NCBI GenBank assembly: GCA_949825065.1
Contig: OX463849.1
Coordinates: 30,492,043-30,556,042, forward strand
Length of the DNA: 64,000 nucleotides
Reading direction: 5' to 3'
Source of the DNA: Odontocerum albicorne
Taxonomy: Eukaryota; Arthropoda; Insecta; Trichoptera; Odontoceridae
This document shows, in pieces, positions 54,716-64,000 of this stretch (positions within the stretch are counted from its first letter, which is position 1; each line of letters begins with the position of its first letter). The position numbers and the translations under genes were made by a program. Below the pieces are notes generated by a model. The model saw nothing but the letters and a program-made list of their open reading frames with translations, made no database searches and was not told the DNA's origin.

Positions 54716-55689
54716 TTACGACCCTTTGAGATTATTGGTTGTTTATTGAAATTATCGGCTGTTCCAACAGCGCCAAATGTACGACAGAGTAAAACTAGTA
54801 TTTATCAAATATTAATTGTAAAATATTTACAAAAAAATTAAAATGTTTGACACGAATAGAAAACTAGATAATAACAATTGAAAACTGAATGGAATGAAAT
54901 AAAGATTTTAACATGAGAAAAGCGAGATAAAATTATTCGGGCCATTCACTCAGAGGCAGGAGATATTGAAAATTCAAAGAAATTTTCCAAACATTTTAAC
55001 TAATTCTGCGTTAAGATTTTATCGTAATTATTATATCTTTTCAAACTTCAGACGTACGTGCTTTGTTATAAATTATTGACAGATTGGTTATTATTGCTAA
55101 CTTTTGAACCTTATTCGATCTAAATGTATTTAGAAGCACTTATAAGCTACAATTGTAAATTAATAAATAATAACTTCATAAAATTCTTCTGTTTACTTTG
55201 TACGAGCTTATACTTTTCTTCAATTTTTTTATAAGTAAATAAAGCATTCCATTTTTGAAGGAGGATGATTTGTATTTCATGTATTTTAATGGTCATTAAA
55301 AATCAAGGGACTTGAAAAAAATATTTTCAAGTGATTAACTAATGAATCTTTTTATTTGAAAGTGAAGAGAATATTTTTATTCCTTATTTAATTTTAATAT
55401 TTTTCTAAGTGGATTTATGTTAATTTATTACTTCGTGTTATTCATAATCAATAAATACTGAATATATTATATTGTAACAGACACAGGCCTATCTTATTTG
55501 AAACTCAGATGCCTTTTGATATTCTGGAAAACAATAACTTTTCCTTTAGCAAGATGGAATTTGAGACAAAAAATATTCATGGAAATACGAATAACTTTTT
55601 TCTCGCCTCTTTACTACAATATAATATGAAAAATTAAAAAAACCTCATTTTTTAGTTAAATGACTAGAGAATGGATGTGGACAGTGAAA
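54716..55689. other. Unassigned AT-rich DNA
   Basis: Nothing recognised. Confidence 0.35.
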
Positions 55690-56224
55690 GTATCCCTTAA
55701 ATTATGTCTTTACATCTTATTGACGGGCATCAAAGTATATTAGTGTATCTAAAGAAGGAAAAATGACTAGGGGGTGCCGCATTAATCTATACTTGAACCT
55801 TTGTCTGGATTAAATGACTAGGGTGTGCCTCATGGATCTGTACTTGAACTTTTGTCTGGATTCAATTACTAGGGTGTGCCGCATGGATCTGTACTTGAAC
55901 CTTTGTCTGGATTAAATGACTAGGGTGTGCCTCATGGATCTGTACTTGAACTTTTGTCTGGATTCAATGACTAGGGTGTGCCGCATGAATCTGTACTTGA
56001 ACCTTTGTCTGGATTAAATGACTAGGGTGTGCCTCATGGATCTGTACTTGAACTTTTGTCTGGATTCAATGACTAGGGTGTGCCGCATGAATCTGTACTT
56101 GAACCTTTGTCTGGATTAAATGACTAGGGTGTGCCGCATGGATCTGTACTTGAACTTTTGTCTGGATTCAATGACTAGGGTGTGCCGCATGGATCTGTAC
56201 TTGAACCTTTGTCTGGATTAAATG
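55690..56224 (+). pseudogene. LINE-E reverse-transcriptase fragment expanded into an array
   Basis: Upstream of the array the frame reads LIDGHQSILVYLKKE, like the V-I-G--S-----L-KGVPQGS segment of non-LTR reverse transcriptases. After a one-base shift each array unit reads GVPHGSVLEPLSGLN, corresponding to GVPQGSVLGPLLFLIYIND. The last unit runs into NDFSERIS. Only this small RT window is present, and each unit carries a stop (TAG) before GVPH. Confidence 0.6.
55763..56223. repeat. Higher-order minisatellite, 51 bp x 9 (102-bp dimers)
   Basis: Units contain TGACTAGGGTGTGCCGCATG and TCTGTACTTGAACCTTTGTC. Most alternate between a form ending GGATTAAA with CCTTTG and a form ending GGATTCAA with CTTTTG, so the amplified unit was a 102-bp dimer. 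The coding origin is the GVPQGSVLG reverse-transcriptase block. Confidence 0.95.
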
Positions 56225-56760
56225 ATTTTTCAGAAAGAATTTCTACGTTAGGCTATTTTAAAGATGATGGTGTTAATAAGTCAAACGTAAAATCGAAATT
56301 GGTCGAAGAAATCATGAAGCATATGGGAGATGTTTTAAATACAATGGCTAAGCAACAGTAAAATCTGAATCAAACGGAAACAGATGTTATGTGGATTTTT
56401 TGTCCGAAAGACACCACTTTGCAAATGAGAACTATAGCCGTCTTGGAAGAGCGCATAGTTCTTTTGAGATGCATCAAGGTGCTGGAGAACTGTCATAATA
56501 GTCAATTAAATGTCTGCAACAGTAAGTGCAGATTTTTTTACAACAGCACCAACTAGGTTCTGTTTCCGGAAATTTGATAACTGATACTATTTCGAAGTTT
56601 GCTCAACATTTTGGCGATTTATCGTTTCAAAAAATACAATTTAGTCATTAAAAATTTTACTCCGAATTAAATATGGTTTTGGGAGCTAATAAATTAAGTC
56701 ACGTTACATCACTTCTAAATAAATGGTTGAGGGGCGAAGAAAGAATTATTTTAATGTTGT
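56224..56760 (+). pseudogene. Unrecognised degraded coding block
   Basis: Directly after the array one frame runs about 105 codons with a single stop. It includes ISTLGYFKDDGVNKSNVKSK, LVEEIMKHMGDVLNTMAKQQ, then NLNQTETDVMWIFCPKDTTL, AVLEERIVLLRCIKVLENCH and NSQLNVCNSKCRFFYN. A second frame then reads QQHQLGSVSGNLITDTISKF, AQHFGDLSFQKIQF and VLGANKLSHVTSLLNKWLRG. Composition is protein-like (charged helices) and decay is light compared with nearby LINEs. It could be a transposon ORF, a captured gene fragment or a processed pseudogene. I do not recognise the family. Confidence 0.4.
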
Positions 56761-56824
56761 ACCTCAGTACTAGAATTTCATTATATTATAAACGTAAAAA
56801 AACAGACGTACATACCACATTTTT

Positions 56825-57050
56825 TAATAAAATGGAATGCAACGGGAATCAAACACGATATCTACGGGTTAGACAGACACCTTACCAACAATACTTCGGA
56901 AGGCATCTCACTCTTACTTTTTACCTAATTGAAATTAGAATTGTGTATATGTACATATCGTAAACTGTATACAGTACAACCTGGCAGGTTAATTGCTATG
57001 TAGCATTTTATCCAACCAGTCGCAAAGATGTTAAAGTAGCCTTAAGTGAC
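56825..57050 (-). mobile_element. SINE-1 copy, interrupted, minus strand
   Basis: The head lies at 56830-56895 on the minus strand (GTATTGTTGGTAAGGTGTCT and GTGTTTGATTCCCGTTGCAT). Body and tail sequence at 56955-57045 (ACTGGTTGGATAAAATGCTA, GCAATTAACCTGCCAGGTTG) lies on the far side of the head, so the pieces are rearranged or from two insertions. Confidence 0.6.
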
Positions 57051-57054
57051 CTCC

Positions 57055-57135
57055 TTGATGCGCCTTGATCACCCTATAGAATAGTTTGCTCTCTAAATGG
57101 CATTTTCTAAATTTTCTATTTATTATTATTATAAT
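57055..57135 (+). mobile_element. SINE-2 fragment
   Basis: GCGCCTTGATCACC then GTTTGCTCTCTAAATGGCAT and an ATT-repeat tail match the SINE-2 3' half. Confidence 0.55.
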
Positions 57136-57516
57136 GTTTAGAGCTCTCAGGGAATAAGCGCCTAACTACTTATCTGAGCTCTGTATTTATGTCTCTTTGA
57201 GCTCTTTATGTTTATGAACTTTGAGGTCGAGCTCTGAGATTCACCAACTCAGCGATAAACGGATTTGTCGACCAAACAATACTCATAATTACATTTCTGA
57301 CACGGCCTTTTACTGTAGTGTTATATTTTGTTTTTGGAACGTACTAGGGATAATTAGAAACTTTTCAAAGGGGAGTGAATAACGTTTATGTACACGAGAA
57401 GTCATCAAGGCACTATTGTGGTGGTGTATTGTCACTTAATAAAACATCGTCAAAAAAACATTCTATTTTTATCTTTTAGAAACTATCAACTTATCGTATC
57501 TTATTGCATTTTGACA
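57136..57516. other. Unassigned DNA
   Basis: GAGCTCT phrases recur around 57140-57240, but no clear unit. Otherwise nothing recognised. Confidence 0.35.
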
Positions 57517-57664
57517 AAAAAATCGGTTTCTGTATAAACTCAAAAGTTCTACTCATTTTTTTTTATATTTCTACGACATCCTTCGGTGAATCACTACTAT
57601 AATTCTTGACATACGAGTATTATAGAAGCCAATACAATACAAACGTAAAATTGTTTTTTTTTAT

Positions 57665-57765
57665 TTTTTTATTCATTAATTCAAATGACAATTTTATATA
57701 GCATCGTTTAGAGACCAAACTCTCCTCAAGGGCGTTTTGACTTGGGACTTGAACCTACGTGTACT
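57665..57765 (-). mobile_element. SINE-2 copy in duplicated locus, minus strand
   Basis: Minus strand: GTAGGTTCAAGTCCCAAGTC (box B), GCCCTTGAGGAGAGTTTGGT, CTCTAAACGATGCTATATAA. Its 5' (tRNA-like) side abuts the 34-bp satellite. A duplicate lies at 58090-58205. Confidence 0.75.
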
Positions 57766-57768
57766 AAA

Positions 57769-57969
57769 TAAATCACGTCTGGTAGCTATAACGGCGCTCG
57801 AAGGAATCACGTCTGGTAGCTATAACAGCGTTTGAACGAATCACGTCTGGTAGCTATAAGAGCACTCGAACGAATCACGTATGGTAGCTATAACAGCACT
57901 CAAGCGAATCACGTCTGGTAGCTATAATAGCGCTCGAACGAATCACGTCTGGTAGCTATAACTGCGCTC
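57769..57969. repeat. 34-bp minisatellite x 6, array 1
   Basis: Units read AATCACGTCTGGTAGCTATA then ACAGCGCTCGAACG. On the minus strand the unit (GTTATAGCTACCAGACGTGA) occupies the place of the 5' tRNA-like half of the adjoining SINE-2. Confidence 0.9.
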
Positions 57970-58089
57970 AAAAATCGGTTTCTGTATAAACTCAAAAGTT
58001 CTACTCATTTTTTTTTATATTGAATCACTACTATAATTCTTGACATACGAGTATTATAGAAGCCAATACAATACAAACGTAAAATTGTT

Positions 58090-58205
58090 TTTTTATTTTT
58101 TTTTTATTCATTAATTCAAATGACAATGACAATTTTATATAGCATCGTTTAGAGACCAAACTCTCCTCAAGGGCGCATTGACTTGAGACTTGAACCTACG
58201 TGTAC
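58090..58205 (-). mobile_element. SINE-2 copy, duplicate of 57665-57765
   Basis: Same sequence as the first copy with a few substitutions (GCGCATTGACTTGAGACTTG on the plus strand). Confidence 0.75.
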
Positions 58206-58209
58206 TAAA

Positions 58210-58385
58210 TAAATCACGTCTGGTAGCTATAACGGCGTTCGAACGAATCACGTCTAGTAGCTATAACAGCACTCGAACGAATCACGTCTGGTAGCTATAA
58301 CAGCACTCAAACCAATCACGCCTGGTAGCTATAACAGCACTCGAACGAATCACGTCTGGTAGCTATAATAGCGCTCAAACGAATA
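58210..58385. repeat. 34-bp minisatellite x ~5, array 2
   Basis: The same unit as array 1, with independent substitutions (CGTCTAGTAG, CGCCTGGTAG), so the arrays diverged after the segmental duplication. Confidence 0.9.
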
Positions 58386-58489
58386 ATGTACTCGTATAAC
58401 ACTTTTTGTTAACAGTGCATGCAGAAAGATGTATAAAAAATCACAGATATTTTTTGTTAAAATTATGCTTGTGTAAATCATAAATCTTG

Positions 58490-58705
58490 ACGACCCCCGT
58501 AACCTAGTTGGTAATTCACTTGTCTCTTAACGTGAAGGTTGTGGGTTCAATTCCCGTTGGAACCCAAAATTTAAAAAAAAAGATATCTGTTTGGTTTTCA
58601 CTAGAGGCCTCTTTAACTTCTTTCTGGTTGATTGGAAGATATTGTCACATGGTTATAAGCCCGCCAGGTACTGTATACAACGACATTGTAATATTTCATT
58701 TACAT
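58490..58705 (+). mobile_element. SINE-1 copy, nearly complete
   Basis: Head CCCCGTAACCTAGTTGGTAA, box B GTGGGTTCAATTCCCGTTGG, AACCCAAAATTTAAAAAAAA, GTTTGGTTTTCACTAGAGGC, TTTCTGGTTGATTGGAAGAT, tail GGTTATAAGCCCGCCAGGTA and ACGACATTGTAATATT. The 86-codon frame over it is incidental. Confidence 0.85.
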
Positions 58706-59835
58706 AAATTTTTGATTCGAGGTCCACTTGAGAAGGTTTTCAACAAAATTTTAATTAAATTGAAATAAAGCGCTATTGAGCCAAGCCAATACTAAATTAA
58801 TACAATATTTTTGCAATGTTTTTTATGATCTAAACGGTATTGTTTATATCAGCAGTTTTTCAAAATACGGAAAAAATTGTTTGCGTTATGCAATCTGATA
58901 AACTGCATTCATTTGATTTCCGGGCGTCCTCAATCGAATAAATAAAATTACATTCAATATTGAAATAATATTCCTGACTCGTTTGCATTTAAAATGCTAT
59001 TTGAAATGCGCCCGACCGTTGGAAATAATATTTGACGGTTTTTTTCAACAATTTTGAACGTGGGGTGGAACACTACCAACGATTTAATTTTTAATTAAAT
59101 AATAATAAAGTTTTTTAATTGATTTTTAAGTAAATGTGTAAATTGGTTGTGTTTCATTGAATGAAATATTTTATATCGAATTCGTATAACTATTTAATTA
59201 CTACCCCGTGCTTTTTGAATTAAAAGTAAATTTATGAAAAACATTATGAAGTGATTGATAAATGCTTTAAGAATAACCAAGAAAAAGTTATCGAAAGAAT
59301 TGATCATAAAGGTGTGTTTCAAAGAATTGATCATAAAGGTGTGTTGCTTAACCTCGTAGTCGCGGATCCCTTCGCTTTTCCATAATCAATTCCGTTGGAA
59401 GCGAGGATGTGCCATGAAGGCTGTTTTTTAAAGGAGTGAGTCGTTAGATACCAGTAAACTCTCGGCTAAATCGCTACTCGAATCGATAGCAAGCCAAAGT
59501 AAAACGATCGGAGCACAGCGAAATGTTTTTCTCGCGTTTTTTTCCATTTTCGAAAGAATAGGATCACCGAGGTCATGGTACCCATAAGGGTCTCAATACT
59601 AGATGGAAAAAGTATATCTGTTATTCAAGGGGAGAAGCACAGCGCGGGGCTACGGGCGACTTCCGCACCACCGATCAGTCCAATGCGTTGCCATGCACTT
59701 CATTCCAATGTATAGGGAAAGAACGAAAGAAAACGTGAGGAATTATTCTAGCTTTATTAGAGTCAGGTACTCGTATTATAAGTAGAAAGAAATTTTGAGA
59801 TTTGCTTAAATCTTAAGAAATATTTGTTTCACTTT
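58706..59835. other. Unassigned DNA with a GC-richer end
   Basis: 59340-59720 is distinctly richer in G and C (for example GCACAGCGCGGGGCTACGGG). It contains a short direct duplication AAAGAATTGATCATAAAGGT at about 59296 and 59320. A 60-codon frame at 59603-59785 shows no motif. It could be unique host sequence or an old element end. Confidence 0.3.
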
Positions 59836-60035
59836 NNNNNNNNNNNNNNNNNNNNNNNNNNNNNNNNNNNNNNNNNNNNNNNNNNNNNNNNNNNNNNNNN
59901 NNNNNNNNNNNNNNNNNNNNNNNNNNNNNNNNNNNNNNNNNNNNNNNNNNNNNNNNNNNNNNNNNNNNNNNNNNNNNNNNNNNNNNNNNNNNNNNNNNNN
60001 NNNNNNNNNNNNNNNNNNNNNNNNNNNNNNNNNNN
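59836..60035. other. Assembly gap, 200 N
   Basis: Exactly 200 undetermined bases, a common fixed placeholder size, so the true gap length is unknown. Frames spanning it are artefacts. Confidence 0.99.
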
Positions 60036-60424
60036 TGTTGGCGAGGTACGGCGCAATCTCTTACATTCCCATTTTTTTGTAAACTCTAATTTTTATATAT
60101 AAATAAAAGTAATGTTCATGAATTTTTTATTGTTAGTTTTATGACCTTGATGATTTTGGTGCTCCGCAATTTTTTCTTATAATCAAAAGTGTTCCATGAC
60201 TTCGAAAAGGTTATGAACCACTGGATTAGGCAATTGCTAAGTACAACAACATTTACTTGGGTTGCTGTCTACTTCTATTCTTAAACGTCATCATGTACTA
60301 AATAAGTTGCATACGCATCTGGAACAACTTCATACCTTCCCGATCTCTTGCTTGTGATGTCAAATCATCAGTAAAAAATATGTTCTTCAACTTTTGATAA
60401 AATGTTTCACAACCTCTATATACA
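60036..60424. other. Unassigned DNA
   Basis: Nothing recognised. Confidence 0.35.
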
Positions 60425-60600
60425 TAACATCACGCCATTTTCCTGTTGAGGTATTTTCAAAATATGATTCACATGATCCAACCAAGCTTTCCTATGTCTT
60501 GCTCTATCAAGCCTTTCAACCAAATGTTCAATTTCTCTTTGATTATGAAATTTAATTCCATTTTCTTCACGTCGTTCATTCATCTAGTGAAGATTTTTTT
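60425..60600 (-). pseudogene. LINE-A C-terminal fragment, minus strand
   Basis: The minus strand reads MNERREENGIKFHNQREIEH, LVERLDRARHRKAWLDHVNH and ILK, then the end phrase near PQQENGVM. This is the RMNE / GR-RK-WLDHV--IL series with an unusual internal segment. Confidence 0.6.
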
Positions 60601-60999
60601 TAATTACATTTTAAAGCATTTACAATAGATTACTTTCGTCTATTTCATTATTATTTAACTTTGAAAATTTGTTCCATGGAATACTTAGTTATAACTTAAA
60701 AGAATTTTCAGGTTTCACTTGAAGACCATATTGTAGGAAGCATCGCAACGTGCCAAAGAGAGCAGGTATTAATTAGAGAGAAGGAATCCTGCTGCATCAG
60801 ACAGTCTTGGTAGCGATGTTGGCAACTTTCCAGCCAGACACCTTACTTTATTGTAAGACAGTGCCAGTCTTGGAATTGGAGTAACTTACCAAGGAAAATT
60901 GGATGGGTAGATGTTAACAATCCAGAAACTTATAAAGACAAAATGAAATATTTTTATTTATTTTTGTACACTATTACACTTTTATTGCTATGCAAAAAA
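60601..60999. other. Unassigned DNA
   Basis: Nothing recognised; slightly GC-richer at 60720-60900. Confidence 0.35.
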
Positions 61000-61190
61000 A
61001 GTCTGGCGAGTTTATCGCTTTTTATCAATCTCTTCTAGCCACTGAAAAACTGTTTAAAGAAGCTTTATATGAAAACTAGACTGGTACTCTTGTTAAAGAA
61101 TGCAATTAAAAACAGAAGTCGAACCCACTTTCCGATTGGGAGACAAACATCTTGCAAACTGTTCCATTGAGATCACTTTTTGGCTGAACT
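61000..61190 (-). mobile_element. SINE-1 copy, minus strand
   Basis: Minus strand: GTGATCTCAATGGAACAGTT, TGCAAGATGTTTGTCTCCCA, box B AGTGGGTTCGACTTCTG, CCAGTCTAGTTTTCATATAA, AGTGGCTAGAAGAGATTGAT and tail GCGATAAACTCGCCAGA. Confidence 0.75.
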
Positions 61191-61230
61191 TGTGAATATC
61201 ATATGCAAAGCGGTCTGCATTGCATTTGGT

Positions 61231-61476
61231 CGTATTCAGAGTAAACCATTCCTATTAAATCAGAAAAACCTCAGCAACTCCATCGTCAGTACTTCTACAC
61301 AATGTCTGTTTTTACATCTACTGCGTCCAGCGTGATCATTATTTATCGACAATCGTATTCAGAGTAAACCATTCCTATTGAATCAGGAAACACTCAGCAG
61401 CTCCACCGTCAGTACGCCTACACGATGTCTGTTTTCACATCTACTGCGTCCAGCATGGTCATTATTTATCGACAAT
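61231..61476. repeat. Tandem duplication, 123 bp x 2
   Basis: CGTATTCAGAGTAAACCATT starts at 61231 and 61354. The copies also share CACATCTACTGCGTCCAGC / CATCTACTGCGTCCAGCGTG and ATTATTTATCGACAATC, with about ten substitutions between them. It lies just upstream of an R3 copy. Confidence 0.9.
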
Positions 61477-61564
61477 CAACCTGTTGTCAAATTGTTTCAG
61501 AGTCTTCCAAATCATTTCATGATGGAGACAGAGTACTTTGATAGAAACAGGGTAGATATAAATA

Positions 61565-61800
61565 AATTAATGAATAAATATAGGTTTATTGACAGCAACA
61601 TAGTATGTACAAAATATATTTATATAACACTTCTAAAACACATAAATTGCAGATAATAAATTAAATATAGAAGCTATCAAAAGGTCTCGGCTCATCTAAT
61701 AACATCCCCTCGGCCAAGATACACCTCACCAATATAGGGTGAACCCAGCCACGGGGACACCAGATGTTTTTCAGCCCACATCCTTGAACACGTAGAACAA
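61565..61800 (-). repeat. R3 dispersed repeat, copy 5
   Basis: AGGTTTATTGACAGCAACAT, GGCCAAGATACACCTCACCA, AGCCACGGGGACACCAGATG and CATCCTTGAACACGTAGAAC match copies 3 and 4 closely, giving about 230 bp of shared sequence. Confidence 0.7.
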
Positions 61801-62731
61801 GAATAAAAAAAAACAGAAAATGTACTTTAGATGTTGTTTTATTTTAATTTAAAGTTCTATCGTTCTTAATGGGAACCCCATCTTATGGTCGGTTAAGGTA
61901 GATAAGCCATCAGCCAGCCACGGTCAACATATGAATGAAATTATCTTCAAACAATAATTGTCATTAAACAACCTATCATTTAAATAATTTATGTGTTCTA
62001 TTTCAAAAACAAATCACATCACACCCAAATTAATACCCTATACATACATACCATGTTGCAATCAATTAACCTGTATGTATGTTATTTATATATTTTAATA
62101 ACTTCCGTACTCTTGTCATACATTGATAGGTCTTTTATTTTTGTCAGTGCGTAATTTTTTTACATAACTCATTCGACTTTTATTTATTCTACATCCACAT
62201 TTCCCTTCCATATATCAAATTGATTTTAAATGTTTCATTATTTATTTCATTTTCGACCATTTTTTTCCAATCACACACAAACCATTAAATTGTTAAAAGT
62301 ATAAATTGAATCGAATACAAGTTACGTATATGGTATTATATTTTTTTAAGGTTTTATCATTCTGGTTTATTAACGTGTACAGTGAAAATCCTTCCGAATC
62401 GTTTTTGTCATCAAATTCTCCTGTCTTTATGTAAATACTCAAAATGATGAATATTATTTTACAATTTAATTTAAACGAATATTTGTCTTCACTTTGAATG
62501 AAATTGAATTTTTTCAGAATTGAATGAGCCGCTTTAGTATTGTGTGGCTAGAATTATATTTTGTGAATTATGCAGATGAGGAAATATTCCGTAATGAAGG
62601 GAATATCCGCTTTAATTATCGGATTCCGAGAGATAAAATAGGGTGCAACGGATTTCTAAATAAACAACAATATCTCGTTGAAAATTCTTTTTTGGGATTT
62701 ATTTTTGGAAAATGGGGTTAAGAGTTCATCT
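61801..62731. other. Unassigned DNA with a weak LINE trace
   Basis: On the minus strand around 62090-62230, a MERKCGCRINKSRMSYVKKL-like reading faintly resembles LINE-A, too weak to call. A 65-codon plus frame at 62524-62721 has no motif. Confidence 0.3.
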
Positions 62732-63238
62732 TTAACCTTTCCCTTCCAGTGTTAAAAAAATCCGCGCGTTTCGGTGCTGTGTATTCAATACACATGTAAA
62801 AATGAGCTATTTAAAATTGGAAAAATAAGAATATTCATGGCTAATCGCTTAAATTGATTAAATTTATAGTTAAAAGTGATAATAATTGAAACATAATTGC
62901 TGAAAACATGAAAAAAACATCGGCCGACGTTCACAAAACGGACAAACATAGCACCTCAAACGATTGCCCAAGAGCTACTGAAGCGAGAGAAGCGAGCGAA
63001 CTGAGATTCTATTCTTGCGTTCCCATATACCGTTCCCATATTCCCGATTTTCACAAAATATATCTGATGTGGCCGGTAAGTGCTAATTATTATTAATATT
63101 ATTTTTTTCATTCCATGCGTAAATGTATTACGGAGGAATACCTAAAATCTGAACCCAGTATTTGTTATATTTATAGAGATATTCAAGTTTTTAGAAGCAA
63201 TGTGTACTAGTTACACATCACAGGGAAGGAAGGGTTAA
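62732..63238. mobile_element. piggyBac-type MITE, complete, TTAA-flanked (copy 2)
   Basis: TTAA at 62732-62735 and 63235-63238 encloses CCTTTCCCTTCCAGTG ... CACAGGGAAGGAAGGG. It is similar over its whole length to 12614-13222 but lacks a ~100-bp internal block. The deletion joins at GTTCCCATA/TTCCCGATT, consistent with a short-homology deletion. No transposase frame. Confidence 0.85.
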
Positions 63239-63299
63239 AGGTTCTTCTCTTTAAAGGTGGACGATAATCATGACTATCCTGATCTTTAATGTTTCAGAT

Positions 63300-63800
63300 T
63301 TGAATATAAATATGGTATTACAATAAAACGCCTTATTTATCGCTTCTTCAGCTCTGAACTTTCTCCCCTGTTATATCAGCTGAAGAATTTCATATTTTTC
63401 TCCTCGAATTATATGGCCAAATTACTCTTATTTCCTCATTTTGGTGGTTACAATACTTCTCTACATTTAAATGTTTCTTTAAAGATTTTAATATTATGAA
63501 CATTTTCAACCCACGAGACTATCAGCATTCTTCGATTTCGCTACATTTCAAAAACCTTTGTTTTGGAATAGCCTGAATTAGTGTCAATACTTCAACACCA
63601 TGGAGAAATACGGAGACTATGTAGCAACGCTAAATTCGTATATAAAAATCGATATTGAAATTCTCGTAATAGAAGAGACCCTGAATGTTGAAGAAACTGC
63701 TTCGTATTATCTCCACATTTACTTTTATATCGTGACACTGGGCCTGTTGATCATTCAGCCAGAATCGCAGACATTCATATTATTGGGTTCCTTCAACAAT
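63300..63800 (-). pseudogene. LINE-B C-terminal fragment, minus strand
   Basis: High to low coordinates on the minus strand: LNDQQAQCHDIKVNVEIIRS, SFFNIQGLFYYENFNIDFYI, RCYIVSVFLHGVEVLTLI, then a shifted EC-like SWVENVHNIK, IKMRK and FGHIIRGEKYEILQLI. It contains one unexpanded copy of the block that is amplified at 13708-14357. Multiple frameshifts. Confidence 0.75.
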
Positions 63801-63809
63801 GTGTATTTA

Positions 63810-64000
63810 TAGATAGGGATCTCATCTTTTTCTAGTCAAATTATATGCCCAAAGATTTCTTATTTTCTCATTTTGATATTGGCAATACTTCTTCTCCATC
63901 TCTATTTACCTTTTCAATATTTCAAGTTTACAGACTGTCTACCCATGAAAATTTCAGCATTCTTCGATAGCACCACATTTTAAAAGATTCTTGTTTTTTT
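63810..64000 (-). pseudogene. Second LINE-B fragment at window edge, minus strand
   Basis: The minus strand reads QESFKMWCYRRMLKFSWVDS, then a decayed IFGHII-like segment. In ORF order this block should lie downstream of the YGVE block, but here it precedes the previous fragment, so it belongs to a separate copy in tandem. It continues beyond the window. Confidence 0.65.

Larger units (their letters stand above)
57517..58390. repeat. ~450-bp tandem segmental duplication containing SINE-2 and a 34-bp array
   Basis: Copy 1 (57517-57969) and copy 2 (57970-58388) share AATCGGTTTCTGTATAAACT, ACTCATTTTTTTTTATATT and CATACGAGTATTATAGAAGC. They also share the minus-strand SINE-2 and the 34-bp satellite. 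Copy 2 lacks about 18 bases near 58022 and has an extra TGACAA near 58130. Confidence 0.9.

Noticed and set aside
59824..60102. Frame spanning the N gap
   Set aside because: Composed mostly of undetermined bases.

Overview
The window looks like repeat-dominated intergenic DNA from an arthropod nuclear genome, most likely an insect. It is strongly AT-rich, has no operon-like or densely coding layout, and is packed with decayed non-LTR retrotransposons, tRNA-derived SINEs, Penelope-like elements, a Helitron, piggyBac-type and other MITEs, and many minisatellites. No reading frame can be defended as an intact host gene. A 200-base N gap (59836-60035) marks a draft assembly. The species cannot be named from what is visible.

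Layout. 0-12 kb: a MITE, several C-terminal fragments of one non-LTR family (called LINE-A here), CR1/jockey-like 3' fragments (LINE-D), and SINE-1 copies. 12-14.5 kb: a Penelope-like endonuclease fragment with a hammerhead-like tail, a complete TTAA-flanked piggyBac-type MITE, and a minus-strand LINE-B fragment interrupted by a 37-bp minisatellite. 15-23 kb: SINEs, 87-bp and 51-bp arrays with long open frames, a second Penelope fragment, and an RTE-like fragment (LINE-C). 24-27 kb: the best Penelope copy (RT motif plus GIY-YIG domain) and a fold-back terminal repeat. 29-32 kb: a probable solo LTR and a TTAA-type DNA element nested in LINE-A. 32.2-35.9 kb: a Helitron with both termini recognisable and a broken Rep gene. 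36-48 kb: MITEs, another Penelope fold-back, a dispersed ~230-bp repeat (R3), SINEs, and 94-, 55- and 41-bp arrays. 50-58.5 kb: LINE fragments, a TIR family, a 51-bp higher-order array made from a reverse-transcriptase motif, and a duplicated SINE-2 locus with 34-bp satellites. 60-64 kb: LINE fragments, a second piggyBac-type MITE, and LINE-B copies running off the end.

The recurring theme is the birth of minisatellites from transposon sequence. At least two arrays have units readable as conserved codons of a neighbouring LINE (the YGVE-W-TL block, and the GVPQGSVLG reverse-transcriptase block). A third sits where the tRNA-like head of a SINE should be. The second theme is the Penelope-like elements, whose terminal repeats fit hammerhead ribozyme cores with a two-base-pair stem III.

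Family names LINE-A to E, SINE-1/2, PLE-1/2 and R3 are local labels. Boundaries of degenerate copies are approximate. Assignments come from reading motifs by eye, without database search.
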